A stretch of 64,000 nt of DNA from Novosphingobium sp. G106 (GTDB taxonomy: Bacteria > Pseudomonadota > Alphaproteobacteria > Sphingomonadales > Sphingomonadaceae). This document shows, piece by piece, positions 6,819 to 15,366 of this stretch. The notes under the pieces were generated by a model. That model was not told the origin of the DNA and did not search any database. It saw nothing but the letters and a program-made list of their open reading frames with translations. A program made the translations under genes and the position numbers. Each line of letters opens with the position of its first letter. Positions within the stretch are counted from its first letter, which is position 1. The stretch covers positions 806,001-870,000 of the forward strand of contig NZ_JAHOOZ010000001.1 of assembly GCF_019075875.1 (NCBI RefSeq). Reading direction: 5' to 3'.

Positions 6819-9143
6819 ATGGCACTTGCTGACCGTGAGCTGATTACACGCCTCCTGACTTCGCCTCTGGAAGATGTCCTCGCCGAAGCCTGCGCGCGCC
6901 GCGATGCGCGCGGTCCGGCCCGGATGACCTACTCCCCGAAGGTCTTCATTCCGCTGACACGGCTCTGCACCGACGTCTGCCACTACTGCACTTTCGCGAC
7001 CACGCCCTCGCAGGTTCACGCGCCCTACCTGACGCCCGAGGAAGTGCTCGACATCGCCCGCGCCGGTGCTGCCGAGGGCTGCAAGGAAGCGCTGTTCACG
7101 CTCGGCGATGCTCCCGAGCGCCGCTACGCCGCCGCGCGCGACTGGCTGGCCGAGCGCGGTTTCAGCCGCACGATCGACTATGTCCGCCACTGCGCCGAGC
7201 TGGTGCTCAAAGAGACCGGCCTGCTGCCGCACGTCAACGCGGGCGTGCTCGAAGAGGCCGACTACCTGATGCTGCGTCCGGTCGCGGCCTCGTGCGGGCT
7301 GATGCTGGAAAGCACTTCGACCAAGATCCTCGAAAAAGGCGGGGCGCATTACGGCTCGCCCGACAAGGTGCCGGCCGTGCGCTTGGCCTCGCTCAAAGCC
7401 GCTGGCCGCGCGCGGGTGCCGATGACTTCGGGCATCCTGATCGGCATCGGCGAGACGCCTGAGGAGCGCATCGAGTCGCTGATCGCGCTGCGCGACGTGC
7501 ATCTGGCCCACGGCCACCTCCAGGAAATCATCGTCCAGAACTTCTGCCCCAAGCCCGGCACAAAGATGGCCGAAGCGCCCGAGGCGACCGAGGCTGATTT
7601 CCTGCGCGTGATCGCCGCCGCGCGGATCATCCTGCCAGACGAAGTCTCGGTCCAGGCACCGCCCAATCTCAACGACGAGCGACTGGTCGAGCTGATCGGC
7701 GCGGGCATCGACGACTGGGGCGGCATCTCGCCCGTCACGCGCGACCATGTGAACCCCGAGGCGCCCTGGCCCGAGATCGAGCGGATGGAAGCGATCTGCG
7801 CGCGCGAAGGCCTGCCATTGGTCGAGCGTCTGACCGTCTATCCACGCTTCGTCGCCACCGATGATCTCTCGTGGATCGACGCCAAGCTGCGTCCGGCCGT
7901 GCTCAAGCTGTCCGACGCCGAGGGCCTCGGCCGCGACAGCCGCTGGAGCCCCGGCGTTTCCGATCACGCGCCCGCTACGCCTGCGCTGCCGCTCGGCCGT
8001 CGTTATGAGGGCCCGACCACGCCGGCGCTGCACCGCATCCTCGATCGTGCCGCCGGTGGCAACGAGCTGTCGGTCGAAGACATCGTCGCGCTGTTCGCCA
8101 CGCGCGGCGCCCAAGCCCAGGCCGTGGTCGAAGCGGCTGACACGCTGCGCCGCGAGGCCAAGGGCGAGACGGTGACCTATGTCATCAACCGCAACATCAA
8201 CTACACCAACATCTGTACCCATTCGTGCAGCTTCTGCGCCTTCTCGAAGACCAGCTCCAAGGGCGGTTTCCGCGACAAGCCCTACAACCTCGACCTCGGC
8301 GAGATCGCCGACCGTGCGCGCGAGGCCGTAGCCAAGGGCGCGACCGAGGTCTGCCTGCAGGGCGGCATCCATCCGACCTACACGGGCGACACCTATGCGA
8401 GCATCGTCCGCGCGGTGAAGGACGCCTGCCCGGATCTCCACGTCCATGCCTTCTCGCCGCTTGAAGTGTCGCAGGGTGCGAAGACGCTGGGTGTTTCGGT
8501 TAGCGACTACCTGAAGCGGCTCAAGGACGAGGGGCTGGGCTCACTGCCCGGCACCGCCGCCGAGATACTCCACGACGACATCCGCGCGCAGATCTGCCCC
8601 GACAAGCTGACCACGGCCGAATGGCTCGGCGTGGTGCGCGACGCCCACCTGGTCGGCCTGCCGACGACCTCGACGATCATGTACGGCCACCTCGAGCGGA
8701 CCGAGCACTGGGCGCACCACTTGCTCGCCCTGCGGCGGCTTCAGGAGGAAACCGGCGGCATCACTGAATTCGTGCCGCTGCCGCTCGTTCACATGGAAGC
8801 GCCGATGTACCGGCGCGGGCAGAGCCGCAAGGGTCCGTCCTGGCGCGAGGCGCTGATGATGCACGCGGTGGCGCGGCTCGCGCTCTACGGGCAGATCGAC
8901 TCGATCCAGTGCTCGTGGGTCAAGCTCGGCGTCGATGGCGCCGCGGCGGTGCTCGCGGCCGGTGCGAACGACCTCGGCGGCGTGCTGATGAACGAAAGCA
9001 TTAGCCGCGCGGCGGGCGCCAGCCACGGGCAGGAGCTCAGCGTCGACGAACTGTTCCACGCCGCGGCTTCGGCCGGGCGGCCGCTCAAGCGGCGCACGAC
9101 GCTTTACAAGATGCTGGACGAGGCGGAGCCGGAGATCGCTTAG
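6819..9143 (+). CDS. fbiC: Fo synthase, fused CofG-CofH (FbiC)
   Basis: Makes the deazaflavin Fo from 5-amino-6-ribitylamino-uracil and tyrosine using two radical-SAM centres in one chain. The 774-residue protein carries a first CxxxCxxC cluster motif (C50, C54, C57 in CTDVCHYC) for the CofG half and a second (C466, C470, C473 in CTHSCSFC) for the CofH half. The halves are joined around residues 390-440. It is somewhat shorter than mycobacterial FbiC (about 856 residues). Separate CofG and CofH proteins are usual in archaea, so the fused form resembles the actinobacterial type. It ends the cofE-cofD-fbiC operon and is followed by a REP-like doublet. Confidence 0.96.
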   Translation: MALADRELITRLLTSPLEDVLAEACARRDARGPARMTYSPKVFIPLTRLCTDVCHYCTFATTPSQVHAPYLTPEEVLDIARAGAAEGCKEALFTLGDAPERRYAAARDWLAERGFSRTIDYVRHCAELVLKETGLLPHVNAGVLEEADYLMLRPVAASCGLMLESTSTKILEKGGAHYGSPDKVPAVRLASLKAAGRARVPMTSGILIGIGETPEERIESLIALRDVHLAHGHLQEIIVQNFCPKPGTKMAEAPEATEADFLRVIAAARIILPDEVSVQAPPNLNDERLVELIGAGIDDWGGISPVTRDHVNPEAPWPEIERMEAICAREGLPLVERLTVYPRFVATDDLSWIDAKLRPAVLKLSDAEGLGRDSRWSPGVSDHAPATPALPLGRRYEGPTTPALHRILDRAAGGNELSVEDIVALFATRGAQAQAVVEAADTLRREAKGETVTYVINRNINYTNICTHSCSFCAFSKTSSKGGFRDKPYNLDLGEIADRAREAVAKGATEVCLQGGIHPTYTGDTYASIVRAVKDACPDLHVHAFSPLEVSQGAKTLGVSVSDYLKRLKDEGLGSLPGTAAEILHDDIRAQICPDKLTTAEWLGVVRDAHLVGLPTTSTIMYGHLERTEHWAHHLLALRRLQEETGGITEFVPLPLVHMEAPMYRRGQSRKGPSWREALMMHAVARLALYGQIDSIQCSWVKLGVDGAAAVLAAGANDLGGVLMNESISRAAGASHGQELSVDELFHAAASAGRPLKRRTTLYKMLDEAEPEIA

Positions 9144-9160
9144 GCGCGATCTTCTCTCAA

Positions 9161-9263
9161 CCGTCACCCCTGCGAAGGCAGGGGTCCAGCTAAGCTCTCG
9201 TCACGGCACGGTTGGTGCGATGATGCAGCGTTAGCTGGGCCCCTGCCTTCGCAGGGGTGACGG
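9161..9263. repeat. REP-like inverted doublet, family A copy 1
   Basis: Two 33-base arms (9161-9193 and 9231-9263) are inverted copies that differ at one base. Each arm contains a smaller hairpin, CCCCTGCGAAGGCAGGGG. It lies between convergent fbiC and the NTF2-fusion dehydrogenase, where it may also act as a transcript end. The same core recurs at 23035-23135. Confidence 0.85.
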
Positions 9264-9282
9264 TTCGTTTTGTGGTTTGGTC

Positions 9283-10479
9283 TCAACCCCGCATATAGAC
9301 CGTCAGCGACCTGATCTTGCCCTCGTCGTCGAACCGGTAATGGTTCGTCGTGTGCCGCACGCTGCCGTCGGGCAGCTGCGCCTCGATCTCCGCCGCTATA
9401 CCTTCCGATCCCACGAACCGGCCGCCCGGATTGGGGAAGGGAGAGCCCGAACCGAACACCATCGTCTGGAACTCGCGGATCGCAGCCTTACCCTCGAAGA
9501 CCTGGCCATTCGGCAAGGCATAGGTCGCGTCCTCGGCGAACAGCGCCATCCAGGCGTCGATGTCCTTGGCGCGCACGGCCGCGAAATAGGCGTCGACCGT
9601 TGCCGAGCGATCGGCAGGGGCGGGCTTGCCTTCGGCCTCCGCGGCGGCGCGACGGAGCCGAGCCAGCATGACGTCGCAGGAGGCGAGCAGGCCGGCGAGC
9701 TGCGTGGTCTCGCGCACCTCCAACTCGCGGCAGTGATCGACGTCCTTCTTGAGCAGATCGTGCAGGCCCCGGATGCTCCCGGTTGCGCCCGTGCCTTCGC
9801 GCGGCAGGACCATGCCGGGACCGACGCGCAAGGCGAAGCTCTGCGCCGAACCGGCCATGAAGGCGTCGATCAGCTGCTGACGATCGAAGCCCATGTCGAC
9901 GCCGATATCGACGATCGCCGCCGACATGCCGTAGTTGGCGATCGAGATCAGGTTGTTTAGCAACTTGCCTTCCTGCCCCCGGCCGACGGGGCCGAGGTGG
10001 GCGAGGTTCTTGCCGATCGCCTCGAGCCAGGGCCGGGCACGTTCCAGGTCTTCCGGTTCGGCGCCGACGTAAAGCGAGAGCTGGCCCTCGATCGCCGCCG
10101 GGCCGCCGCCCGAGACGCCGACGTCGACGAAACCGACGCCGTATTCCCTGGCTTTGGCAGCCAGCTTCTGCGCGAGCTCGGGCGAGACGGTCGAATGCAG
10201 GATCACCGTGCCGCCTTGGCCCAGCGCCTCGAACAGCCTGCCGTCGCCGGCCACGCTTTCGAGCTGATCGTCGGTCCGTACGCAGATGCCGAGCAATTCG
10301 GATTTCCCCGCCGTCTCGATCGGATCGCTGGTCGTCTCGGTTCCCGGCTCGTCGAAGGCGGCGAGCATTTCGGGCGAGTTGTCGCAGCCGATCACGGCGA
10401 AGCCGCTGCGCGCCAGCCGCCGCGCGATCGGCGCGCCCATGGAACCGAGGCCGATGAAGCCTGCGCGCGGCGTGCTCAC
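9283..10479 (-). CDS. Beta-hydroxyacid dehydrogenase fused to a C-terminal NTF2/SnoaL-like domain
   Basis: The first ~285 residues are a 3-hydroxyisobutyrate dehydrogenase-like enzyme: GFIGLGSMGAPIARRL near residues 7-22 binds NAD(P), VSGGGPAA is the substrate loop and the Lys in QEGKLLNN is the expected catalytic residue. Residues ~290-398 (TVDAYFAAVRAKDIDAWMALFAEDATYALPNG onward in short) form a SnoaL/NTF2-like domain. I chose the GTG at 10479 because it overlaps the preceding SDR stop codon as GTGA and directly precedes the Rossmann motif; a longer frame reaches 10548. The fusion is unusual, since the two domains are normally separate genes. Confidence 0.85.
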   Translation of the reverse strand: MSTPRAGFIGLGSMGAPIARRLARSGFAVIGCDNSPEMLAAFDEPGTETTSDPIETAGKSELLGICVRTDDQLESVAGDGRLFEALGQGGTVILHSTVSPELAQKLAAKAREYGVGFVDVGVSGGGPAAIEGQLSLYVGAEPEDLERARPWLEAIGKNLAHLGPVGRGQEGKLLNNLISIANYGMSAAIVDIGVDMGFDRQQLIDAFMAGSAQSFALRVGPGMVLPREGTGATGSIRGLHDLLKKDVDHCRELEVRETTQLAGLLASCDVMLARLRRAAAEAEGKPAPADRSATVDAYFAAVRAKDIDAWMALFAEDATYALPNGQVFEGKAAIREFQTMVFGSGSPFPNPGGRFVGSEGIAAEIEAQLPDGSVRHTTNHYRFDDEGKIRSLTVYMRG

Positions 10480-11261
10480 GGCCGCATCACCCAGCCGCCG
10501 TCGATGTGGATCACCTGGCCGGTGATCCAGGCGCCGGCTTCGGAGCACAGCAGGATCGCCGCGCCGACCAGCTCATCGGGCTCGCCGCGGGGGCGGGTCG
10601 CGCAGGTCATCTGGAGGAACTGGATGAACGGGCTGTCGTCGGGTACGAGCAGCTTGCCGGCGTCGGACTTGACGTTGCCCGGCGCAATCGCGTTGCAGGT
10701 GATGTTGTCCTTGCCCCACTGCTTGGCGAGCGAGGTGGTCAGACCTACCAGCGCCAGCTTCGAGATGCCGTAGAGGCTGGTCGCGGGGAAGGCACCGCCC
10801 GAGGTCTGGTTGACTATCCGCCCGCCGCCGCGCTCGCGCATCGAGGGTGCGACCGCTCGGGCGCAGAGGAGCGCGCCGGTCAGGTTGACCGCGAAGGCCT
10901 TGTTCCAGGCCTCGACCGAGACCGTGTCGATCGAGTCGTAGGACACGTCGACCATCAGCGCGGCGTTGTTGATCAGGATGTCGACGCCGCCGAAAGCCGC
11001 TTTGGCCGCTTCCGCCATGGCCAGCGTCTGTTCCTCGTTGGAGACATCGACGCCTACCGCGATGGCCTTGCCGCCCGCCGCATTGATCTCGTCGGCGACG
11101 ATCTGGGCGCCGTCCTTGTTGAGGTCTGCGACGACCACCGAGGCGCCGGCATTGGCGAAGCCCAGCGCATAGGCGCGGCCGATCGAATTGCCGCGGCCGC
11201 CGGCGCCGGTGACGACGGCGACCTTGCCGTCGAGGCGGAACTGGTCGAGCGAGAATGCCAT
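10476..11261 (-). CDS. SDR family oxidoreductase
   Basis: A 261-residue classical SDR: TGAGGRGNSIGRA replaces the common TGxxxGIG with a slightly longer glycine loop near residues 17-26. NNAA is present, and the catalytic set is S in NQTSGGA with YGISK. It ends with the usual WITGQVIHIDGG segment. It is translationally coupled to the next gene (GTGA overlap) and sits in a minus-strand operon of dehydrogenases. Probably a hydroxy/keto step on the same substrate; not assignable further. Confidence 0.86.
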   Translation of the reverse strand: MAFSLDQFRLDGKVAVVTGAGGRGNSIGRAYALGFANAGASVVVADLNKDGAQIVADEINAAGGKAIAVGVDVSNEEQTLAMAEAAKAAFGGVDILINNAALMVDVSYDSIDTVSVEAWNKAFAVNLTGALLCARAVAPSMRERGGGRIVNQTSGGAFPATSLYGISKLALVGLTTSLAKQWGKDNITCNAIAPGNVKSDAGKLLVPDDSPFIQFLQMTCATRPRGEPDELVGAAILLCSEAGAWITGQVIHIDGGWVMRP

Positions 11262-11286
11262 TTTCGATTTCCTATCAAAATCCGTC

Positions 11287-11371
11287 CATCCTGAGCTTGT
11301 CGAAGAACTGTCCTTCTTGCGGCAGGTGCTGGGACGAAGAAAAAATGCAGCCCTTCGACAAGCTCAGGGTG
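11287..11371. repeat. REP-like inverted doublet, family C copy 1
   Basis: Arms at 11287-11310 and 11348-11371 are inverted copies with the core CTGAGCTTGTCGAAG. They match in 21 of 24 positions and flank a 37-base spacer. It sits between two same-strand genes of one likely operon. A second copy of the family is at 40976-41061. Confidence 0.82.
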
Positions 11372-11394
11372 ATCGGGGTTAGGTGGTTAGCGGA

Positions 11395-12198
11395 TCATTC
11401 CGGATTGGCCGCGGCGAGGAAGCGCGCAGAAATGGCGGCGATCTCGTCCGCGCCTTCATGGCCGGGGAGAACCGCCTTGAGCAGGTTCATGTCCTTGAGC
11501 AGCATCGGCGCGCCGGTGGCGAAGGCCGCGGGCGAAGGCAGGCGGGCGAAGACGCCGAAGCCGAAGCTGTTGCCGCTGCTCGCGGGGATTAGCTCGACGA
11601 AGGCCGCGCGGTCGATGCCGAGCGCCTGCGCCGCCTCGATCGCCGCCTGAGCTACGCCCATGTGCGCCGAGAGCATGGCGTTGTTTACGATCTTGGCGCG
11701 CTGGCCGGCACCGGCGGGGCCGAGCAGCGGGATCAGCCGGCCGAAGGTCTTGAACACCGGCAGGGCAGCCTCGTAAGCCTCCTGCCGCCCGCCGCACATC
11801 ACGGTCAGCGTGCCCGCCTCGGCGCCGGGTGAGCCGCCGCTGACCGGGGCGTCGATGAGCTGGAGGTCGCGCGCGTCGCACTGGGCTTCGAGCTTGGCGA
11901 CGGTCTCGGGCAGGATCGTCGAATGGATCGCGATGCGGCTGCCGGGCTTCATCACGGGGATGAGCTGGTCGGTGATCGACAGCACGTCGGCATCGTTGAC
12001 CACGCAGATGCCGACATGGTTGCAGGCCGCGCCGAGCTCGGCGACGGTAGCCGCCGCTTTCGCACCCTTGGCCGTATAGGCCTCAAGCACTTCGGGCCGC
12101 CGCGCCCAGACGACGAGGTTCATGCCCGCGTCGACGATGCGGTGCGCCATGGGGCCGCCCTGGCTGCCGACGCCGATGAAGCCGATGGTTTCGCTCAT
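11395..12198 (-). CDS. NAD(P)-dependent beta-hydroxyacid dehydrogenase
   Basis: A 267-residue member of the 3-hydroxyisobutyrate/tartronate-semialdehyde reductase family. GFIGVGSQGGPMAHRI at the N-terminus binds the nucleotide, DAPVSGGSPGAE is the substrate-binding signature and the Lys in RAKIVNN is the catalytic position. It lacks the NTF2-like tail of its relative two genes downstream. It starts six bases after the upstream SDR stop codon, so co-translation is likely. Confidence 0.88.
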   Translation of the reverse strand: MSETIGFIGVGSQGGPMAHRIVDAGMNLVVWARRPEVLEAYTAKGAKAAATVAELGAACNHVGICVVNDADVLSITDQLIPVMKPGSRIAIHSTILPETVAKLEAQCDARDLQLIDAPVSGGSPGAEAGTLTVMCGGRQEAYEAALPVFKTFGRLIPLLGPAGAGQRAKIVNNAMLSAHMGVAQAAIEAAQALGIDRAAFVELIPASSGNSFGFGVFARLPSPAAFATGAPMLLKDMNLLKAVLPGHEGADEIAAISARFLAAANPE

Positions 12199-12204
12199 AT
12201 GCCC

Positions 12205-12960
12205 TCAGCCTGCCGTTATGCCGGCATCGATCGAGATGCAGGCGCCGTGATAGGAACGCCCCGCGGGCGAGGCGAGCAGCGCGAAGAGGTCGGCGACGTC
12301 GTCCACCTCGACCTGGCCGCGCAGGCCCGAGAAGCGCTGGATCAGATCGTACTCGACGCCCTCGGGCATGGTCATGCCGTTGGCGATGTTGGTTATCATC
12401 CCGCCCGGCGCGACCGCGTTGATGCGGATCGGCTTGCGCGAATATTCCATCGCCATGGACTTGGTCATGTTCAGGATTCCCGCCTTGCTCGCGCAATAGG
12501 CCGCGGCATAGGCCTCGCCGATGAGCGCTGCCGAGGAGGCGCAGTTGACGATCGCGCCATTGCTCTCAAGCAAATGCGGGATCGCCGCCTGCGAGAGGAA
12601 GAACGGTGCATTGAGGTTGACCGCGATGGTCAGCAGGTAGTCGCTCTGCGCCATCTCGTGGCTGTTGGCGAACTTGACGATCCCCGCGATGTTGCAGAGC
12701 GCATCGAGCCGGCCGAACTTCGCCACCGCCGCCGCCACCGCGCCCTTGCAGGCCTCGGGCTCGGCGAGGTTGGCGACGTGGGTCAGGACCTGCACGCCGT
12801 CCAGCATCGCCGCGGTCTCGGCCAGGGCATCGGCGTTGACGTCGACGATGCAGAGGTCCGCACCGGCCTGGGCGAGCTTGACCGCGGTCGCGCGGCCTAG
12901 CCCCGATGCGGCGCCGGTCACCAGCGCCGCTTTGCCCTTCATGTCGATTTCAATGCCCAT
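12205..12960 (-). CDS. SDR family oxidoreductase
   Basis: A 251-residue classical SDR with TGAASGLGRATA near residues 16-27, a shortened CNIAG in place of NNAG and a Ser/YCASK catalytic set. It starts three bases after the stop of the carboxymuconolactone-decarboxylase-like gene, in the run of minus-strand genes headed by the aldehyde dehydrogenase. Substrate unknown. Confidence 0.87.
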   Translation of the reverse strand: MGIEIDMKGKAALVTGAASGLGRATAVKLAQAGADLCIVDVNADALAETAAMLDGVQVLTHVANLAEPEACKGAVAAAVAKFGRLDALCNIAGIVKFANSHEMAQSDYLLTIAVNLNAPFFLSQAAIPHLLESNGAIVNCASSAALIGEAYAAAYCASKAGILNMTKSMAMEYSRKPIRINAVAPGGMITNIANGMTMPEGVEYDLIQRFSGLRGQVEVDDVADLFALLASPAGRSYHGACISIDAGITAG

Positions 12961-12963
12961 GTC

Positions 12964-13749
12964 TTACTCGTTCCAGCCAAGGCCGGCTTCGACCTTCTGT
13001 GCCATCTGCATGATGATCCCGTTGACCAGCGAGGCGCGCGGCCAGCCGGCGTGGACGCCGTATTGAAGCGAGAACTCGAGCATCTCTTCGCGGGTGCAGT
13101 TGCCGCTCTTCATGCCCGCATAGAAGTGCGACTTGATCGGGATTTCGGCAGCGCTGTTGGCGACGGCGACCAGCGTGATCCAGCGGCGCGCGCGCTCGTC
13201 GAGACCCGGACGCCACCACATCTCGCCGAAGACGAAGTTGTTGATCGCTTCCTGGAACGGGTTCGACGAAGGCCCGCCGGGGAAGGTCATCGTCTTGGTG
13301 AATTCGGCCTGGCCCTTCTCGCCGCGCTCGACGGGATCCCAGGCTTCACCACGGATCGGCGGACATTCGGCGGGCTTGAGGCCCAGCGCCTGCTGCGCGC
13401 GGTTGATCGCCGCGTCGAGTTCCTGGCCGCGCGGCCAGCCGCCATAGACCGAGAGATGCAGCGCCGCCTCGCGCAGTTCGGCAAGGCTCAGCTCGCCGCT
13501 TTTCAGCGCACCACGGACGTAGCCGTCGATCATCGCGTCGCCGGCGGCGCTCATCACCGCGCCGGCCATCGAGATCAGATAGCGCGAACGGCGGTCGAGG
13601 CCGGGCCGGCTCCAGACTTCGGCATAGACGAAGTCGCGGACGGACTCCTCTACCGGCGTGCCCGCTGGCGCAGGAGACTGGCCGTTGACCTCGGCCTGCA
13701 GCGCAATGCCGCGATCGGTTCTTTCCCGGGGATCGAGTAACTGGCTCAC
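12964..13749 (-). CDS. Double carboxymuconolactone decarboxylase-like (CMD/AhpD-fold) protein
   Basis: The 261-residue protein contains two tandem CMD-type halves. One ends around VYGGWPRGQELDAA and the other around VHAGWPRASLVNG, each preceded by an RSRYLIS/RARRWIT-type helix. The CxxC pair of AhpD peroxidases is absent, so a thiol-peroxidase role is unlikely. Gamma-carboxymuconolactone decarboxylase is one known activity of the fold, but many such proteins are uncharacterised. It overlaps the aldehyde dehydrogenase stop by four bases, showing it belongs to that operon. Confidence 0.83.
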   Translation of the reverse strand: MSQLLDPRERTDRGIALQAEVNGQSPAPAGTPVEESVRDFVYAEVWSRPGLDRRSRYLISMAGAVMSAAGDAMIDGYVRGALKSGELSLAELREAALHLSVYGGWPRGQELDAAINRAQQALGLKPAECPPIRGEAWDPVERGEKGQAEFTKTMTFPGGPSSNPFQEAINNFVFGEMWWRPGLDERARRWITLVAVANSAAEIPIKSHFYAGMKSGNCTREEMLEFSLQYGVHAGWPRASLVNGIIMQMAQKVEAGLGWNE

Positions 13750-15233
13750 TGTCCGCCTCCCAGCTTTGCGACGTTCATGTAGACGTTCTTGGGTTGCATG
13801 AATTCGTGCAGCCCCTCTATGCCGCCGAGCCGGCCGTGGCCGCTCTGCTTCCAGCCGCCGAACGGGACGTTGGGCTGCATCGCCTCGCCCGAGCCGTTGA
13901 CCTGGATCTGGCCGGCCTGCAGCTCCCGCGTGACGTAGTGCGCGCGGTGCAGGTTGGTGGTGTGGACGTAGGCGCCGAGGCCGTAGGGCGTGCCGTTGGC
14001 CAGCGCGATCGCCTCGTCCTCGGTGTCGAAAGGCGTGACCGCCAGAACCGGTCCGAACACTTCGTTCTGCGCGATTTCGCTCTCGTGAGCGACATCGGCG
14101 AGGATGGTCACCGGCAGGTAGAAACCGTCAGCATGGTCGCCGCCCAGCCGCTCCCCGCCCGAGACGAGGCGGCCGCCCTGCGTGATGCCGCGCTCGACCA
14201 TGCCGAGGATGCGGCTGATCGCCGGCTCGGAGATGACAGGGCCGAGCGTGGTCGCCTGATCCATCGGATCGCCGACTTTGATATGGCCGGCCATCGCGCT
14301 CAGGGTCTGGAGATAGGCATCATAGACGCCGCGCTGCACGAGCAGCCGAGTGCCGTTGACGCAGCCCTGGCCGTTCGCCGAAACGGCGCCCGAGAGCCCG
14401 CGCTTGGCCGCATCCTGCAAGTCGGCGTCGTCGAAGACGATGACCGCCGATTTGCCGCCCAGCTCCAGCCCGACAGGCTTCAGGCTCTGCGCGGCGCTGG
14501 TGAGGATCTTCTTGGCGGTCGCGCCCGAGCCGATGAATTCGATCTTGTCGACACCCGGATGCGCGACCAGCGCCTCGCCGGCATCGGGGCCGCCCGTGAC
14601 GAGATTGACCACGCCCGCCGGAAAGCCGGCTTCCTGGATCAGTTCGACCAGCTTCATCGGGCTGTACGGCGCGAGCTCCGGCGCCTTGAGGACGATGCAG
14701 TTGCCCGCCGCCAGGGCCGGGGCCATGACCATCGTCGCTGCGAACAGCGGGCCGTTCCACGGCACGATGACGCCGACGACGCCGTAGGGTTCGTAGTTGA
14801 CGAAGTCGTGCACCTCGCCCTGCCACATCGGGATCGTGCGGCCGTGGATCTTGTCGGCCCAGCCGCCGAAGTAGCGGAACTTCTGCGCGGCATCGTAGCC
14901 CATGTAGTTGGCGAAGGCCGCAAGCGAGCCGTTCTCGGCAATCAGCGAGGGGCCGAACTCGGCCGATTTCGCCTCGAACAGGGCGGCGAGCTTGAAGAAC
15001 AGGTCGCGGCGCTTGTCGCCGGGCATGGCGCGCCAGGCGGGAGCGGCGGCGCGCGCAGCGGCCACGGCGCGATCGACGTCATCGGCATTGGCCATCGTGA
15101 TCTCGCGGGTGACAGTGCCGGTACCGGGATAGACGTGAGCGAGGGTCGCGCCGCTGCCCTTTTCCTCACGGGTGTCGCCGATGATCAACGGATAGCGCGG
15201 CAGCGCGTCGAGCGCCGGTTGCCTGAAGGCCAT
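13746..15233 (-). CDS. Aldehyde dehydrogenase family protein
   Basis: NAD(P)-dependent oxidation of an aldehyde to an acid. The 495-residue length is typical. E257 in LELGGK and C291 in NGQGC occupy the catalytic general-base and nucleophile positions, and VIVPWNGP marks the cofactor site. I prefer the ATG at 15233 because GGAGAGG lies seven bases upstream; the open frame extends 15 codons further without a better signal. First gene of the minus-strand catabolic operon, divergent from a GntR-type regulator that probably controls it. Confidence 0.9.
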   Translation of the reverse strand: MAFRQPALDALPRYPLIIGDTREEKGSGATLAHVYPGTGTVTREITMANADDVDRAVAAARAAAPAWRAMPGDKRRDLFFKLAALFEAKSAEFGPSLIAENGSLAAFANYMGYDAAQKFRYFGGWADKIHGRTIPMWQGEVHDFVNYEPYGVVGVIVPWNGPLFAATMVMAPALAAGNCIVLKAPELAPYSPMKLVELIQEAGFPAGVVNLVTGGPDAGEALVAHPGVDKIEFIGSGATAKKILTSAAQSLKPVGLELGGKSAVIVFDDADLQDAAKRGLSGAVSANGQGCVNGTRLLVQRGVYDAYLQTLSAMAGHIKVGDPMDQATTLGPVISEPAISRILGMVERGITQGGRLVSGGERLGGDHADGFYLPVTILADVAHESEIAQNEVFGPVLAVTPFDTEDEAIALANGTPYGLGAYVHTTNLHRAHYVTRELQAGQIQVNGSGEAMQPNVPFGGWKQSGHGRLGGIEGLHEFMQPKNVYMNVAKLGGGQ

Positions 15234-15366
15234 GATGTCCTCTCCATGGGCGAGGCAAGGGGCCTCGCGAATCGTCATAATTAAATAGGCATATTTTTAG
15301 GCTGGCAAGCGGAATATGATGCGAGTATCATCGTCCTATCGATAAAAACATGCACATAATTGGATT
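15234..15366. promoter_or_regulatory. Divergent promoter region with palindromes, aldehyde dehydrogenase / GntR regulator
   Basis: This AT-rich gap between divergent genes holds ATGAT-N6-ATCAT at 15316-15331. The perfect palindrome CATAAT-TGG-ATTATG at 15355-15369 runs into the regulator's start codon. These are candidate operators for the GntR-type protein. No ribosome-binding site is seen before the regulator start. Confidence 0.55.

Noticed and set aside
6792..8447. Long minus-strand open frame (551 codons) opposite fbiC
   Set aside because: It mirrors the codon bias of fbiC, is rich in Arg/Asp/Gly/Ala typical of antisense frames in GC-rich genes, and has no recognisable domain.
9161..9263. 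Family A doublet as an attachment site or transposon end
   Set aside because: No transposase or target-site duplication adjoins it, and a second copy at 23035 has the same doublet structure, which fits REP-type elements better.
13794..15284. Plus-strand 496-codon open frame opposite the other aldehyde dehydrogenase
   Set aside because: Antisense shadow of a gene with conserved catalytic motifs; no ribosome-binding site or domain.
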